Assembly: GCA_017467605.1 (NCBI GenBank) | Contig: JAFUSQ010000019.1 | Span: forward strand, 78,073 to 142,072 | Length of the DNA: 64,000 nt | DNA from: a bacterium | Lineage (GTDB): Bacteria > Cyanobacteriota > Vampirovibrionia > Gastranaerophilales > Gastranaerophilaceae | Reading direction: 5' to 3' | Part shown: piece by piece, positions 8,827 to 17,207 of the stretch | Layout: each line of letters opens with the position of its first letter | Numbering within the stretch: the first letter of the stretch is position 1 | The notes under the pieces: model-generated | Database searches by the model: none | What the model was told of the DNA's origin: nothing | The model's input: only the letters and a program-made list of their open reading frames with translations | Position numbers and translations under genes: made by a program

Positions 8827-8966
8827 GCTACACACCTACTATGACCTTCTATATATATAGAATTCAAAACATCGAAAAAATTGCTAACAATCACTTAAAT
8901 TGTAAAGAAATATTAACAATATCTTCTTAACTCTTTATCCCTATTACAGAAAACTAAAATGTAATC

Positions 8967-8996
8967 TGCAGGTTTCCCAAAAGGGGAAACACTGCA
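8967..8996 (-). terminator. Hairpin downstream of the thioredoxin-like gene
   Basis: GTTTCCC, an AAAA loop and GGGGAAAC, extended by TGCA arms on both sides. It lies 50 nt past the stop of the minus-strand thioredoxin gene. The T-run is weak, so termination strength is uncertain. Confidence 0.5.
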
Positions 8997-9046
8997 ATTA
9001 TAACTTATAAAATTTTAAAATAAAAGTCTTAATAAAGATTTGTTAA

Positions 9047-9607
9047 CTATTTTTTCTTATCCAAAAGTTTTCTTATTCTTATAAAACGATCCAATTCCTT
9101 GCTGACATGTTCTGTTTTACCCAAATAAGCATTTGATAACAAAACTTTATTATCATACTTAGGATCAAGTATAAACACTGTAGGGAAACCGGTTATTCCG
9201 ATTTCGTTAACAACTTTTTGGTATTTTTCATCTTCAACGTTAACTTTTGAAAACTCCATATCATCTTTATATTTTTCTGCCAATTCCATATAGATAGGCA
9301 TAAATCTTATACAATAATGACACCAATCAGCGTAGAATAATACTAACACCGGTTTTTTACCTTTCATAGCCTTAGTATATTCGGTCCCAACCTTATATTC
9401 AGAAGGTTTTTTAGGTTCACCTGACAAATCAATCGGCATACGATCCATATACGATTCCTGAGCCGCTTTTTCTGCCTGAGCCTTACGATATTGATAATAT
9501 TCAAATCCGCCAATTGAAAGTGCAACAAGTGCAAGTAAAATCAATGCAACAATTGCAACATTCTTTTTGTTTACATTTTGCAATTTTTCTTTAAAATTAA
9601 ATCCCAT
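9047..9607 (-). CDS. Membrane-tethered thioredoxin-fold protein
   Basis: 186 residues: short basic N-terminus, one membrane helix (about 17-38, VAIVALILLALVALSIGGF), then a thioredoxin domain from about residue 75. The active site is W-C-H-Y-C in VLVLFYADWCHYC, and the cis-proline strand is GFPTVFIL. The CHYC dipeptide differs from the CGPC of thioredoxin and is closer to TlpA or DsbA-like oxidoreductases. Expected to act outside the membrane in thiol-disulfide exchange. SD AGGAGA lies upstream of the ATG. No cytochrome maturation genes are near. Confidence 0.88.
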   Translation of the reverse strand: MGFNFKEKLQNVNKKNVAIVALILLALVALSIGGFEYYQYRKAQAEKAAQESYMDRMPIDLSGEPKKPSEYKVGTEYTKAMKGKKPVLVLFYADWCHYCIRFMPIYMELAEKYKDDMEFSKVNVEDEKYQKVVNEIGITGFPTVFILDPKYDNKVLLSNAYLGKTEHVSKELDRFIRIRKLLDKKK

Positions 9608-9842
9608 TTATAAATCTCCTCTTTTTATAAACCAATTATACGCAAAACACGACACAAATAAAAACTTAACAAAAGTTTACCTTAATATTTATTAACATGA
9701 TGTAATTCGTAATATATATTTGGGTATATACAAAGTATATATCACTCGTGTTACATTTTGGAAATATAAATAGAAAAATACAACTAATATCCGATTAGTA
9801 CCTGCTGTTTATATTTACCCCTACCTTAAAGGAGTTTAATTT

Positions 9843-10751
9843 ATGATGAGAGAAGCATTAATTGAAATGAAAGTGGAGCCAAAGAATTCAAACCCGGCTA
9901 AAGCCGACATTATCCCTACACAAACAGACATTAACCTGCAAAATTATTTAAGAGAAATCTCACAATACCCGCAATTAAGTGCAGAAGAAGAATTTGAACT
10001 GGCAAAAGCGATTGAAAACGGAGATGTCGGAGCAAGACAAAAGTTAATTCTTTGCAATTTACGTCTTGTGGTATCAATTGCAAGAAAAAATATACACACA
10101 TCAGGATTACCGTTTGTAGATTTAATACAAGAGGGCAATTTAGGATTGATGGCAGCAGTCGACAAATTTAATTATAAATTAGGATTTCGTTTCGGAACAT
10201 ATGCAGGCTGGTGGATAAAACAGTATATGTTCAAGGCAATTTCCGAACAATCACACTGTATGAAAATACCTGTATATATTCAAGAAACTTTATCAAAATT
10301 TTCAAAAGTTAAAAGCCAAATGGAACAAGAAACAAATTCCACAGTAAAAACAGAAGATGTTGCAAAAAAAATGAAAGTTGCACCTGACAAAATCGAAACA
10401 TTCCTATCTGCCTACACAAAAACTATTTCAATAGAAAGCGGTTTAGAACGTAATGACGGAAAAGAATTAAATATTGCGGATATTTTAGCAGATGAAAAAA
10501 CATTAATTTCAGCTAACGCTGAATACCAATCTCTGAAAAATGATATCCAAAACGTTATATCAACTCTAAAAGACAGAGAAAAAGAAGTTGTAAAAATGCG
10601 TTACGGGCTTGACGATACCGAAAGATACACTTTAGAACAAATCGGCAATTTATATGGAGTTACAAAAGAATGTATAAGACAAACAGAACTCAGAGCCTTG
10701 AAAAAAATGAAATCTTCAGGTGAAAACCTTTTAGCTTGTTATATATATTAA
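9843..10751 (+). CDS. RNA polymerase sigma-70 family factor (group 1/2-like)
   Basis: 302 residues. Region 1.2 ([24 protein letters not shown]) is followed by region 2 ([16 protein letters not shown] [18 protein letters not shown], then [11 protein letters not shown]), region 3 and region 4 ([12 protein letters not shown]). There is no long region 1.1 insert. Two DNA-reading parts differ from housekeeping factors: region 2.4 has [17 protein letters not shown] instead of the usual RQAI-x-RAI-x-Q, and the 4.2 helix reads TKECIRQTE where R-E-R-I-R-Q-I-E is usual. Probably an alternative or group 2 factor with altered promoter choice. SD AAGGAG lies before ATG 9843. The 235-bp upstream spacer holds an imperfect palindrome (GGTATATAC / GTATATATC, ~9732-9751) and no gene. 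Confidence 0.9.
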   Translation: MMREALIEMKVEPKNSNPAKADIIPTQTDINLQNYLREISQYPQLSAEEEFELAKAIENGDVGARQKLILCNLRLVVSIARKNIHTSGLPFVDLIQEGNLGLMAAVDKFNYKLGFRFGTYAGWWIKQYMFKAISEQSHCMKIPVYIQETLSKFSKVKSQMEQETNSTVKTEDVAKKMKVAPDKIETFLSAYTKTISIESGLERNDGKELNIADILADEKTLISANAEYQSLKNDIQNVISTLKDREKEVVKMRYGLDDTERYTLEQIGNLYGVTKECIRQTELRALKKMKSSGENLLACYIY

Positions 10752-10798
10752 TATATAAATGAAGTTTCTCGTGTTTATTTAGTAGAATTTCAATCCCT

Positions 10799-10820
10799 GC
10801 CGGCAAAAGTCGGCTTTTTT
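10799..10820 (+). terminator. Rho-independent terminator after the sigma factor gene
   Basis: GCCG, loop GCAAAAGT, CGGC, then six T. Confidence 0.8.
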
Positions 10821-10898
10821 ATTTCAAAACCATTGTTATAATACTTGCCATATATTTTAAAGTGATATAATATAATGGTTTAGATTAGGGAGAGAATT

Positions 10899-13058
10899 AT
10901 GTCAAATTCTTACGAACGATATAAAAGGCAAAGAGCCGAAAGAGGATTATCCAGAGAAATAAATACTAAGAAACAAGAAAACAGATTTTTTACAAATCTA
11001 AAAATGTTTGTTTTAACATCAACTGCACTACTTTTGGCAGGATTTACGGCATTTAATTTGTATTTATCATCTTTACCCCCGATTGAAAATCTTGAAGATT
11101 TTAAACCTAATATTGTTACAAAATTTTATTCAGAAGATGGTGAAGTAATAAAAACATTTACTGCATATACATATGATAGGGTTGAATTAAGCGATGTTCC
11201 GGAAGAATTACAAAAAGCTCTTATCGCAACCGAAGATAAAAACTTTTACAGACATGGCGGATATGACATTTTTGGGATAATAAGATCTTCTATCCAAAAC
11301 GTTATTGCAAGACAAGCCGTTCAAGGTGCAAGTACTCTGACTCAACAACTTGCAAGAATTCTATTCCTATCTAACGAAAGAACTTTAACCAGAAAAATAA
11401 AAGAAATAGAAGTTGCTGCAAGAATTGAAAAAACTATTTCAAAAGACAAAATTTTAGAAATGTATTTGAATAATGTTTATCTTGGTGCAGGAGCATATGG
11501 GGTTTCTGCCGCTTCGAAGATTTATTTTAACAAAAAATTAAATCAACTGACCTTACCGGAACAAGCTCTAATTGCAGGATTACCGCAAGCACCTTCTGTT
11601 TATAATCCTTATAATAATAAAGATTTAGCAATAAAACGCCGCAATCAGGTTTTGAAAAGAATGCTCACAATGAGATATATAACGGAAGATGAATATGAAA
11701 GAGCCGTAAAAGCTGATGTACGTTTAAGTTCAATTCCACAAATTTACACAACAAATAAAGCTCCATATTTCAGTGATTATGTTGTTAAGGAAATGCAAAA
11801 GTTAGGATTTGATGAAACAGATATTATCCATGGCGGATACAAAGTTATAACAACGTTAAATTCTAAAGCACAAGATGTTGCAAATGAATCAATTTTAAGA
11901 AACATGCGCTCTTGGGGATTAACAAACAAATCACAACAAGCTGCAGTTTTTACCTTTAACCCGCTTGATGGCAGAATTCTTGTTTATGCAGGAGGTAAAA
12001 ATTACGGGGAAAGCCAATATGACAGAGTTACCCAGGCAATAAGGCCTCCGGGGTCAGCATTTAAACCTATAGTTTACGCTGCTGCAATGGAAAAGGGTAT
12101 TACTCCAAACGATTTGGTAGATGACAGTCCGGTAACAATCGGAAACTGGTCGCCGCATAACTATAGCCACAAATACAGAGGGAAAATTCCTGTATTTAAA
12201 GCATTAATGGTTTCATCAAACGTATGCGCCGCAAGAATTATACAAGAAGTCGGAATACGCTCTGTCATACAATTAGCAAGAGTTTTGGGTATCACAACTC
12301 CTCTTGAATACGATTATACAATTTCACTTGGTTCAAACGGAGTCAAGCTATTTGAATTTGTAAGAGCTTACGGTGCTTTTGCAAACGGAGGTTATATAGT
12401 TCAGCCTTATGCAATCGAAAGAATAGAAGATTCCAGAGGCAGAGTTTTGTATAGAGCAGGGAAAACAAAATCCTCTCATCAACTAAGCCTAAAAACAGCA
12501 GCAGAAATGACCGCAATGATGAAAACCGTAATTCTTTCAGGTACAGGTACGGCTGCAAATATTGGAAAACCTGCCGCAGGTAAAACAGGAACAACAGATG
12601 ATTATAAAGATGCATATTTTGTAGGTTACACACCTGATGCAGTAACAGGTGTTTGGGTCGGCGACGACAATAACAAACAAATGAAGGGACTGACCGGTGG
12701 TACAGTTCCGGCAAGAATTTGGAAAGACATAATGGTAGTAATCACTCAAAATACCAACCGTGATTTTGATTATCCGGAAGTTGAATTGACTAATTATCAT
12801 ATGGGATTTGGCAATGCAAAAGTTATAGGAGATGATGAAAATCCGTCAAACGAAGGAAAAGAAGTTACAGTAGAAGAAGCTAAACCGGTTGTTGAAGACC
12901 AAAACAAAACAGAGGATTCAAAACAGGCAGCTCAGCAAACTAAAGAAACTTCTTCCGTACAAGAAACCAAACCGGCTTCAACAAATGCACCTGTTCCAAA
13001 ATCCAATAATAAAATTACGGCACCGATTCCAATGGCAGTACCAGAAAGTCTAAGATAA
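10899..13058 (+). CDS. Class A penicillin-binding protein (PBP1A-like)
   Basis: 719 residues: basic cytoplasmic tail, membrane helix (~36-52), GT51 glycosyltransferase domain with the catalytic Glu112 in ATEDKNFYRHGG and the QGASTLTQQ motif, then a transpeptidase domain. The transpeptidase motifs are S386-A-F-K in PPGSAFKP (Ala instead of the common Thr), S-S-N in MVSSNVCA, and K562-T-G in AAGKTGTTDD. It polymerises and crosslinks peptidoglycan. The last ~75 residues are a Lys/Glu/Gln/Pro-rich tail that is probably disordered. A TTGCCA/TAATAT promoter precedes it, and SD AGGGAGAG sits before ATG. Confidence 0.93.
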   Translation: MSNSYERYKRQRAERGLSREINTKKQENRFFTNLKMFVLTSTALLLAGFTAFNLYLSSLPPIENLEDFKPNIVTKFYSEDGEVIKTFTAYTYDRVELSDVPEELQKALIATEDKNFYRHGGYDIFGIIRSSIQNVIARQAVQGASTLTQQLARILFLSNERTLTRKIKEIEVAARIEKTISKDKILEMYLNNVYLGAGAYGVSAASKIYFNKKLNQLTLPEQALIAGLPQAPSVYNPYNNKDLAIKRRNQVLKRMLTMRYITEDEYERAVKADVRLSSIPQIYTTNKAPYFSDYVVKEMQKLGFDETDIIHGGYKVITTLNSKAQDVANESILRNMRSWGLTNKSQQAAVFTFNPLDGRILVYAGGKNYGESQYDRVTQAIRPPGSAFKPIVYAAAMEKGITPNDLVDDSPVTIGNWSPHNYSHKYRGKIPVFKALMVSSNVCAARIIQEVGIRSVIQLARVLGITTPLEYDYTISLGSNGVKLFEFVRAYGAFANGGYIVQPYAIERIEDSRGRVLYRAGKTKSSHQLSLKTAAEMTAMMKTVILSGTGTAANIGKPAAGKTGTTDDYKDAYFVGYTPDAVTGVWVGDDNNKQMKGLTGGTVPARIWKDIMVVITQNTNRDFDYPEVELTNYHMGFGNAKVIGDDENPSNEGKEVTVEEAKPVVEDQNKTEDSKQAAQQTKETSSVQETKPASTNAPVPKSNNKITAPIPMAVPESLR

Positions 13059-13072
13059 TTGAAAAAATGAAT

Positions 13073-13103
13073 AAAAAATGTCTCCGATAAGGAGACATTT
13101 TTA
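13073..13103. terminator. Bidirectional terminator
   Basis: TGTCTCC, loop GATAA, GGAGACA, flanked by A6 and T5, between the convergent PBP gene and prepilin-like gene B. Confidence 0.85.
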
Positions 13104-13104
13104 T

Positions 13105-14085
13105 TTATCTCAAGTAGTCCATTCTTTCATTTTTCAAAACATAATAAGCACAGCCGCTACCATCTGAATTTTTATTACAAGTTTTTGAAAATGCTTGTTC
13201 TGTATCAGGGGCTCCGGTTGGTCTCAAACCGACATTTGGCTCATATTTAAAAGTGAACAAATCCCGCCCAAAAGTATTAGGTTTATAGTGAGCATTTGTA
13301 TCTACAAAAATAGCTATATAAGCCGGTCTGTTATCATCTTTTGAACGAAAGAACATTGAAGTTCCATTTAATAATGATAGCTTATAATAATTTGTATTAT
13401 TTGCATAATTAACCCAATTAGCATCTGATAATATTTTATATGTGCCATTATAAATACATTTTCCGTCTGAATCATTTATTCCGCAATCTGTTGCAACTTT
13501 AAGATACGGCTTCAAATTTTGAGCAATCTTTTCTGCATCAGCCGAACTTCCATTAAGCTCCAAATCCCAACCTGAAACATCACCGTATTCTTCTTCTGCC
13601 ATTCTCAATGCTTGTGATAAAATAGAATATGTCTCTTTAAGCTTTGCAACTGTTTGTTTTTCATAATATCTGTTCATTAAATTTGGTATTGTTAACGCTG
13701 ATACAACACCAATTATACCTATTGTAATGAGGGTTTCTGCAAGGGTAAAGGCAGCTTTTTTAGTCCTGTCATTGCGAGCGACCAACGGGAGCGTCGCAAT
13801 CGCAATTCCTCGCAAGATTTGTAGGGGATTACTACGTCGCTTCGCTCCTCGTAATGACATGGCTCCGTCACCTTTTTTACTTTTCATTGATTGAGCGATA
13901 GGAGATTCCACGGTGCAAATTTCCGTGTCATTCAGAGCGGAGTGTGGAATCTCGGAAATTTGCACCTCTGAATGACATGATTTTGCCAGTTTTTTGCAAT
14001 GAAAAGTTAATAAATTAAAAATGTTTTTATCTCCACAAAGAGTGAGGGAACGACATTTATCTCTGTCATACTGTATTTGTTTCAT
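13105..14085 (-). CDS. Type IV prepilin-like protein, cassette B (112-residue repeat-bearing leader)
   Basis: 326 residues. ATG 14085 has SD GGAGGATAG. The first ~35 residues look unique; residues ~36-110 are translated dispersed repeats (CHSEVQISEIPHSA, SLRGAKRRSNP, LVARNDR). KKAA then precedes FTLAETLITIGIIGVVSALTIP, a pilin-type methylation motif at residue 113. The globular domain carries paired Cys and ends with D-T-N-A-H-Y-K-P-N-T-F-G-R-D-L-F. Expected to be exported to the inner membrane and processed by a prepilin peptidase as a pseudopilin or minor pilin. Divergent from an HTH gene 63 nt away. Confidence 0.85.
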   Translation of the reverse strand: MKQIQYDRDKCRSLTLCGDKNIFNLLTFHCKKLAKSCHSEVQISEIPHSALNDTEICTVESPIAQSMKSKKGDGAMSLRGAKRRSNPLQILRGIAIATLPLVARNDRTKKAAFTLAETLITIGIIGVVSALTIPNLMNRYYEKQTVAKLKETYSILSQALRMAEEEYGDVSGWDLELNGSSADAEKIAQNLKPYLKVATDCGINDSDGKCIYNGTYKILSDANWVNYANNTNYYKLSLLNGTSMFFRSKDDNRPAYIAIFVDTNAHYKPNTFGRDLFTFKYEPNVGLRPTGAPDTEQAFSKTCNKNSDGSGCAYYVLKNERMDYLR

Positions 14086-14100
14086 ATTCTATCCTCCATG

Positions 14101-14150
14101 TTCTATATATAGAAATACTATACATATTTTATCACTAAAATTCTATATAT
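14101..14150. promoter_or_regulatory. Cassette B divergent operator
   Basis: TTCTATATATAGAA (14101-14114) is a perfect 14-bp palindrome just downstream of a minus-strand TATAGT -10 (14117-14122). A half copy, TTCTATATAT (14141-14150), overlaps the start codon of the HTH gene. This suggests one protein controls both directions. Confidence 0.6.
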
Positions 14151-14424
14151 GCAACACTCAAATACTAAAAAGTCTGAAATTATTTTTCATGCACTGGCAC
14201 AAGAGCTTAGAAACGAGCGGGAAAAGCAAAATAAATCTATAAGAACACTTGCATATGAATATGATCTGCAAACGTCACTAATTAGCAGACTGGAAAATTG
14301 CATCAATGAACCTAAGCTTATTTCTATATGGAGTGTATGCGAAGCTTTAGGTTTAAAACCATCTGAGCTTTTACAAAGAGTTGAAAACAACCTGCCAAAA
14401 ACATTTACTCTCATCGAAAAATAA
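14149..14424 (+). CDS. Small XRE-family HTH regulator, cassette B
   Basis: 91 residues: an HTH_3 domain with LAQELRNEREKQNKSIRTLAYEYDLQTSLISRLENC-like organisation, ending E-P-K-L-I-S-I-W-S-V-C-E-A-L-G (shown in parts: Ser-Leu-Ile-Ser-Arg-Leu-Glu is the recognition helix). No SD; the ATG lies inside a half-operator and 7 nt after a TAAAAT, so the mRNA is probably leaderless and autoregulated. It is divergent from prepilin-like gene B, and is followed by the separate promoter of the Lrp gene. Confidence 0.83.
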   Translation: MQHSNTKKSEIIFHALAQELRNEREKQNKSIRTLAYEYDLQTSLISRLENCINEPKLISIWSVCEALGLKPSELLQRVENNLPKTFTLIEK

Positions 14425-14426
14425 TT

Positions 14427-14455
14427 TTGCAAGCCATGAAAGATTTTGATATAAT
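14427..14455 (+). promoter_or_regulatory. Promoter of the Lrp-aminotransferase operon
   Basis: TTGCAA (14427-14432), a 17-nt spacer, TATAAT (14450-14455). Because the promoter occupies 14427-14455, coding starts proposed inside it are ruled out, and TTG 14478 is favoured. Confidence 0.75.
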
Positions 14456-14477
14456 AAAACCACAAATGGAGGTCATT

Positions 14478-14960
14478 TTGAGAGAAGAATTATTATCAAT
14501 TATCGAAAAAAACAGTAGAATTGATTTCAAAGAATTAGCAGTTCTTTTAGGGGCAACAGAAGAAGAAGTTTTTAATGAAATTACCGCACTGGAAAAAGAA
14601 GGAATTATTTGCGGATACCATACATTAATTAATTGGGAAAAAACAAGTCAAGAAAAAGTTATGGCAATAATTGAAGTTAAAGTAACCCCGCAAAGAGGGC
14701 GAGGATTTGATGAAATGGCAGAAAGGATTTACAATTATCCGGAAGTAAAAGCCGTATATTTAATCTCAGGGGGTTACGATTTGATGGTTATTTTGGAAGA
14801 AAAAACCCTTAAGGAAATTGCAGGCTTTGTTTCCGATAAACTTTCAACACTTGATAGTGTACTTAGCACTGCAACACATTTTATTCTAAAAAAATACAAA
14901 GATCATGGAACCATTTTGAATAAAGAATACAAAGATGAAAGAGAGGTTATTACTCCATGA
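14478..14960 (+). CDS. Lrp/AsnC-family transcriptional regulator
   Basis: 160 residues from a TTG start that has GGAGG 5 nt upstream. The N-terminal winged HTH (SRIDFKELAVLLGATEEEV) is followed by an RAM/AsnC ligand domain with the glycine turn I-S-G-G-Y-D-L-M. Lrp proteins sense amino acids and form octamers. Its stop overlaps the next gene's ATG by 4 nt (ATGA), so it is co-translated with an aminotransferase, an arrangement like yugG-yugH of Bacillus. It probably controls this operon in response to an amino acid. Confidence 0.88.
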   Translation: MREELLSIIEKNSRIDFKELAVLLGATEEEVFNEITALEKEGIICGYHTLINWEKTSQEKVMAIIEVKVTPQRGRGFDEMAERIYNYPEVKAVYLISGGYDLMVILEEKTLKEIAGFVSDKLSTLDSVLSTATHFILKKYKDHGTILNKEYKDEREVITP

Positions 14961-16120
14961 GAAATTTCCTCTGCGAAAAAATTGTAAATATTAAACCCTC
15001 AGGAATACGCAAATTTTTTGATATTGTCAGTGAAATGAAAGATGCAATTTCTTTGGGTGTCGGCGAACCCGATTTTGACACTCCGTGGCATATCAGAGAT
15101 GAAGGGATTTATGCATTTGAACGAGGAAAAACTTTCTATACATCAAATTCCGGATTGAAAGATTTAAGACAAGAAATATCAAATTACATAAAACGCACTC
15201 AAGGAATAACTTACAATCCTGATAATGAAATTTTAGTAACAGTTGGCGGGTCTGAAGCAATCGATATCGGACTTCGAGCAATTATAAATCCAGGAGATGA
15301 AGTTATAATTCCTCAGCCGTCTTATGTTTCTTATGAACCTTGTGCGATTTTAGCAGGCGCAAAACCTGTAATAATAGAATTAAAAGCAGAAAACGAATTC
15401 AGGCTAAAGCCGGAAGAATTGTTAAATGCAATAACAGACAAAACAAAAATCCTAATACTTCCATATCCAAACAATCCGACAGGCGCAATTATGGAACGAG
15501 AAGATTTGGAAAAAATTGCAAAAATAATTATTGAAAAAGATATTCTTGTAATGTCTGATGAAATTTATTCGGCTTTAACATATAAAGGAAAACACACTTC
15601 AATTGCTTCAATAGAAGGAATGAAAGAACGTACAATTTTGATTAACGGATTTTCAAAAGCATACGCAATGACCGGTTGGCGATTGGGATATGCCTGTGCA
15701 CCCGCAGAAATCGCAAAACAAATGACTAAAATCCACCAATTTGCGATAATGTGCGCCCCCACAACTAGCCAATATGCAGGGATAGAAGCCCTAAAAAACG
15801 GAGATGAAGATGTTGAAAACATGCGTCAATCATATAATCAACGCAGACGCTACCTCCTAAACGCATTTAAACAAATGAATCTAGAATGTTTTGAACCATT
15901 TGGAGCATTTTATGTTTTTCCTTGTATTAAGGAATTCGGAATGACAAGCGAAGAATTTGCGACCAGACTTCTAAAAGAAGAAAAAGTCGCACTTGTCCCC
16001 GGAACTGCATTTGGAGAATGCGGAGAAGGTTATTTAAGAATTTCTTACGCATATTCGCTGGAAAATTTAAAAATTGCAATCGGAAGATTAGAAAAATTTA
16101 TAAAAAAATTAAGAAGTTAA
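14957..16120 (+). CDS. PLP-dependent class I/II aminotransferase
   Basis: 387 residues, fold type I. Landmarks: G-V-G-E-P-D-F-D-T-P near residue 35, PYPNNPTGAI (substrate loop), D-E-I-Y-S, the PLP lysine in NGFSKAYAMTGWRLG, and a C-terminal R-I-S-Y (LRISYA) arginine for the substrate carboxylate. Closest in style to aspartate/aromatic aminotransferases of the AspC Igamma type. Translationally coupled to the Lrp gene, so amino-acid turnover under Lrp control is likely; the exact donor is not decided. Confidence 0.9.
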   Translation: MRNFLCEKIVNIKPSGIRKFFDIVSEMKDAISLGVGEPDFDTPWHIRDEGIYAFERGKTFYTSNSGLKDLRQEISNYIKRTQGITYNPDNEILVTVGGSEAIDIGLRAIINPGDEVIIPQPSYVSYEPCAILAGAKPVIIELKAENEFRLKPEELLNAITDKTKILILPYPNNPTGAIMEREDLEKIAKIIIEKDILVMSDEIYSALTYKGKHTSIASIEGMKERTILINGFSKAYAMTGWRLGYACAPAEIAKQMTKIHQFAIMCAPTTSQYAGIEALKNGDEDVENMRQSYNQRRRYLLNAFKQMNLECFEPFGAFYVFPCIKEFGMTSEEFATRLLKEEKVALVPGTAFGECGEGYLRISYAYSLENLKIAIGRLEKFIKKLRS

Positions 16121-16124
16121 ACAA

Positions 16125-16160
16125 AAAAGGGGCGGGTTTTAACAAAACCCGCCCCTTTTT
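16125..16160. terminator. Bidirectional terminator
   Basis: AAAAGGGGCGGGTTTT, loop AAC, exact complement, then T-run. It separates the aminotransferase from the convergent small membrane genes. Confidence 0.9.
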
Positions 16161-16166
16161 TATATG

Positions 16167-16304
16167 TTAATTGCCCTTAAAATGAGCCAAAATAACCATA
16201 AATATAATTACAATAATTAAAAAAATTATTGAACCTAAAGCACCTGTTCCGGAACTACCGTTTACGACAGGCTTTTTATCAATATTTTCATTATTATTTT
16301 CCAT
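16167..16304 (-). CDS. 45-residue single-helix membrane protein
   Basis: The product starts MENNNENIDKKPVVNG, then has a Gly/Ser-rich turn and one membrane helix (about 24-40), ending HFKGN. It begins inside the last 11 nt of the OadG-like gene, with SD AGGAG 8-9 nt upstream, so the two are coupled. Its position and shape fit a small accessory subunit of the membrane complex, but I do not recognise a family. Confidence 0.65.
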   Translation of the reverse strand: MENNNENIDKKPVVNGSSGTGALGSIIFLIIVIIFMVILAHFKGN

Positions 16305-16548
16305 TATAAATTACTCCTTGTCTTGCATATGCACAAGCAATAGCCAGTGCAATTTCATCATTTGTATCAACTTTCTTCTTAATCTTAGTATTACTTTCTT
16401 CTAAAACTTCAGGGAAATATTTATTAAATATTTCTATAAATTTTGAAGTAACATTCATTGCAAAGATTAATATCGCCAGAAAAAAGAATACAAAACCCAT
16501 ACCAATAACCATGAGCAAAATTCCTTGCTCAAATAATTCTATATTCAT
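16294..16548 (-). CDS. OadG-like sodium-pump decarboxylase gamma subunit
   Basis: 84 residues. One N-terminal membrane helix (GILLMVIGMGFVFFFLAILI) followed by a short cytoplasmic part ending D-E-I-A-L-A-I-A-C-A-Y-A-R-Q, a pattern typical of OadG/MmdD proteins that tether carboxyltransferase and beta subunits. The alpha and beta subunits are not in the window, so the partner is elsewhere or this is a solitary copy. SD GGAGAAA precedes the ATG. Confidence 0.65.
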   Translation of the reverse strand: MNIELFEQGILLMVIGMGFVFFFLAILIFAMNVTSKFIEIFNKYFPEVLEESNTKIKKKVDTNDEIALAIACAYARQGVIYNGK

Positions 16549-16595
16549 ATTTTTCTCCTATTAAATTTTGACTGTAATATTTAAAAAATATGAAA

Positions 16596-16955
16596 TTACG
16601 GGGCACGGGCGCAAATCTCATTTTTTAAATAGGAGGATATTTTATGAGAATTGCTTATAAAAACTTTGTTATAATTTTTTGTAAAAATGTGGTTTAATAA
16701 ACGGCTTTTAGGTGCATTTTTATCAAGACTTCTTATATAAATTTCTTTTTTATCGTTTGAGGAGTATATAACCAAATTTTGAGAATTAGAAGAAACAATT
16801 GCTTGATTATCTTGAAAATTTTGAACAAAAATTTCTTGTTTGAGAGGTTTTACATAATCAACATAGCTTGATTTTACATCACAAGCATTAACCCCAAGTG
16901 AAATAAAAAAAGAAATAAATATAAAAAATATTTTTAAAAATTTCTTCACACACAT
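16596..16955 (-). CDS. Small exported protein, unrecognised
   Basis: 119 residues: signal peptide (KKFLKIFFIFISFFISLGVNA) with a likely cleavage after NAC or NA, then a Asn/Ser/Lys-rich region with no motif. There is no clear SD, and the C-terminus (EICARAP) looks like read-through, so it may be poorly conserved. No operon partner. Confidence 0.45.
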   Translation of the reverse strand: MCVKKFLKIFFIFISFFISLGVNACDVKSSYVDYVKPLKQEIFVQNFQDNQAIVSSNSQNLVIYSSNDKKEIYIRSLDKNAPKSRLLNHIFTKNYNKVFISNSHKISSYLKNEICARAP

Positions 16956-17034
16956 ATTTTATCATAAATTTAATTTTTATTTTTTTATAGTATAATTGAT
17001 TTTGTAGTTTGAATAAAACTTGGCGTTTATTCAA

Positions 17035-17207
17035 TTTGACAATTGAATAGTAAGTTTATAGATTTTGCCGACGTGGTACTCTGCCGAAGAAAATATGACT
17101 AAATGTCATATTTTATGAGAGGGTTGAGCCGGACTCAACTTCCGCCACAAAGGCAAGGCTACTTTTTGACAATTGAATAGTAAGTTTATAGATTTTGCCG
17201 ACGTGGT
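17035..17207. repeat. Direct duplication of the tRNA-Leu promoter and 5' end
   Basis: A 43-bp segment is identical at 17035-17077 and 17165-17207, spaced 130 bp. It contains TTGACA, a TATAGA/TAGATT -10 region and the first 11 nt of tRNA-Leu (GCCGACGTGGT). The second copy belongs to the functional tRNA; the first leads into a different, structured sequence. Confidence 0.85.
17075..17167 (+). ncRNA. Candidate structured RNA upstream of tRNA-Leu
   Basis: After the duplicated promoter the sequence can fold into a three-way junction: a closing helix between GGTACTCTGCC and GGCAAGGCTAC (17075-17162, with mismatches), a 10-bp hairpin AAAATATGAC/GTCATATTTT with loop TAAAT, and GTTGAG/CTCAAC with loop CCGGA. 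A TTTTT run follows, as for an intrinsic terminator. No known RNA family recognised. Confidence 0.4.

Noticed and set aside
12343..12800. Minus-strand frames within the PBP gene
   Set aside because: Opposite the conserved transpeptidase domain; shadows.
13870..13985. CRISPR-like array in the cassette B leader
   Set aside because: The repeats are palindromic and irregularly spaced, with no unique spacers or cas genes; no CRISPR is seen in the window.
14427..14477. Longer start for the Lrp gene (TTG 14427 or ATG 14436)
   Set aside because: TTGCAA-17-TATAAT occupies this stretch, while TTG 14478 has GGAGG at ideal spacing.
17086..17115. Reading the AAAATATGAC/GTCATATTTT hairpin as a plain terminator
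   Set aside because: No T-run follows; it fits better as an arm of a larger fold.
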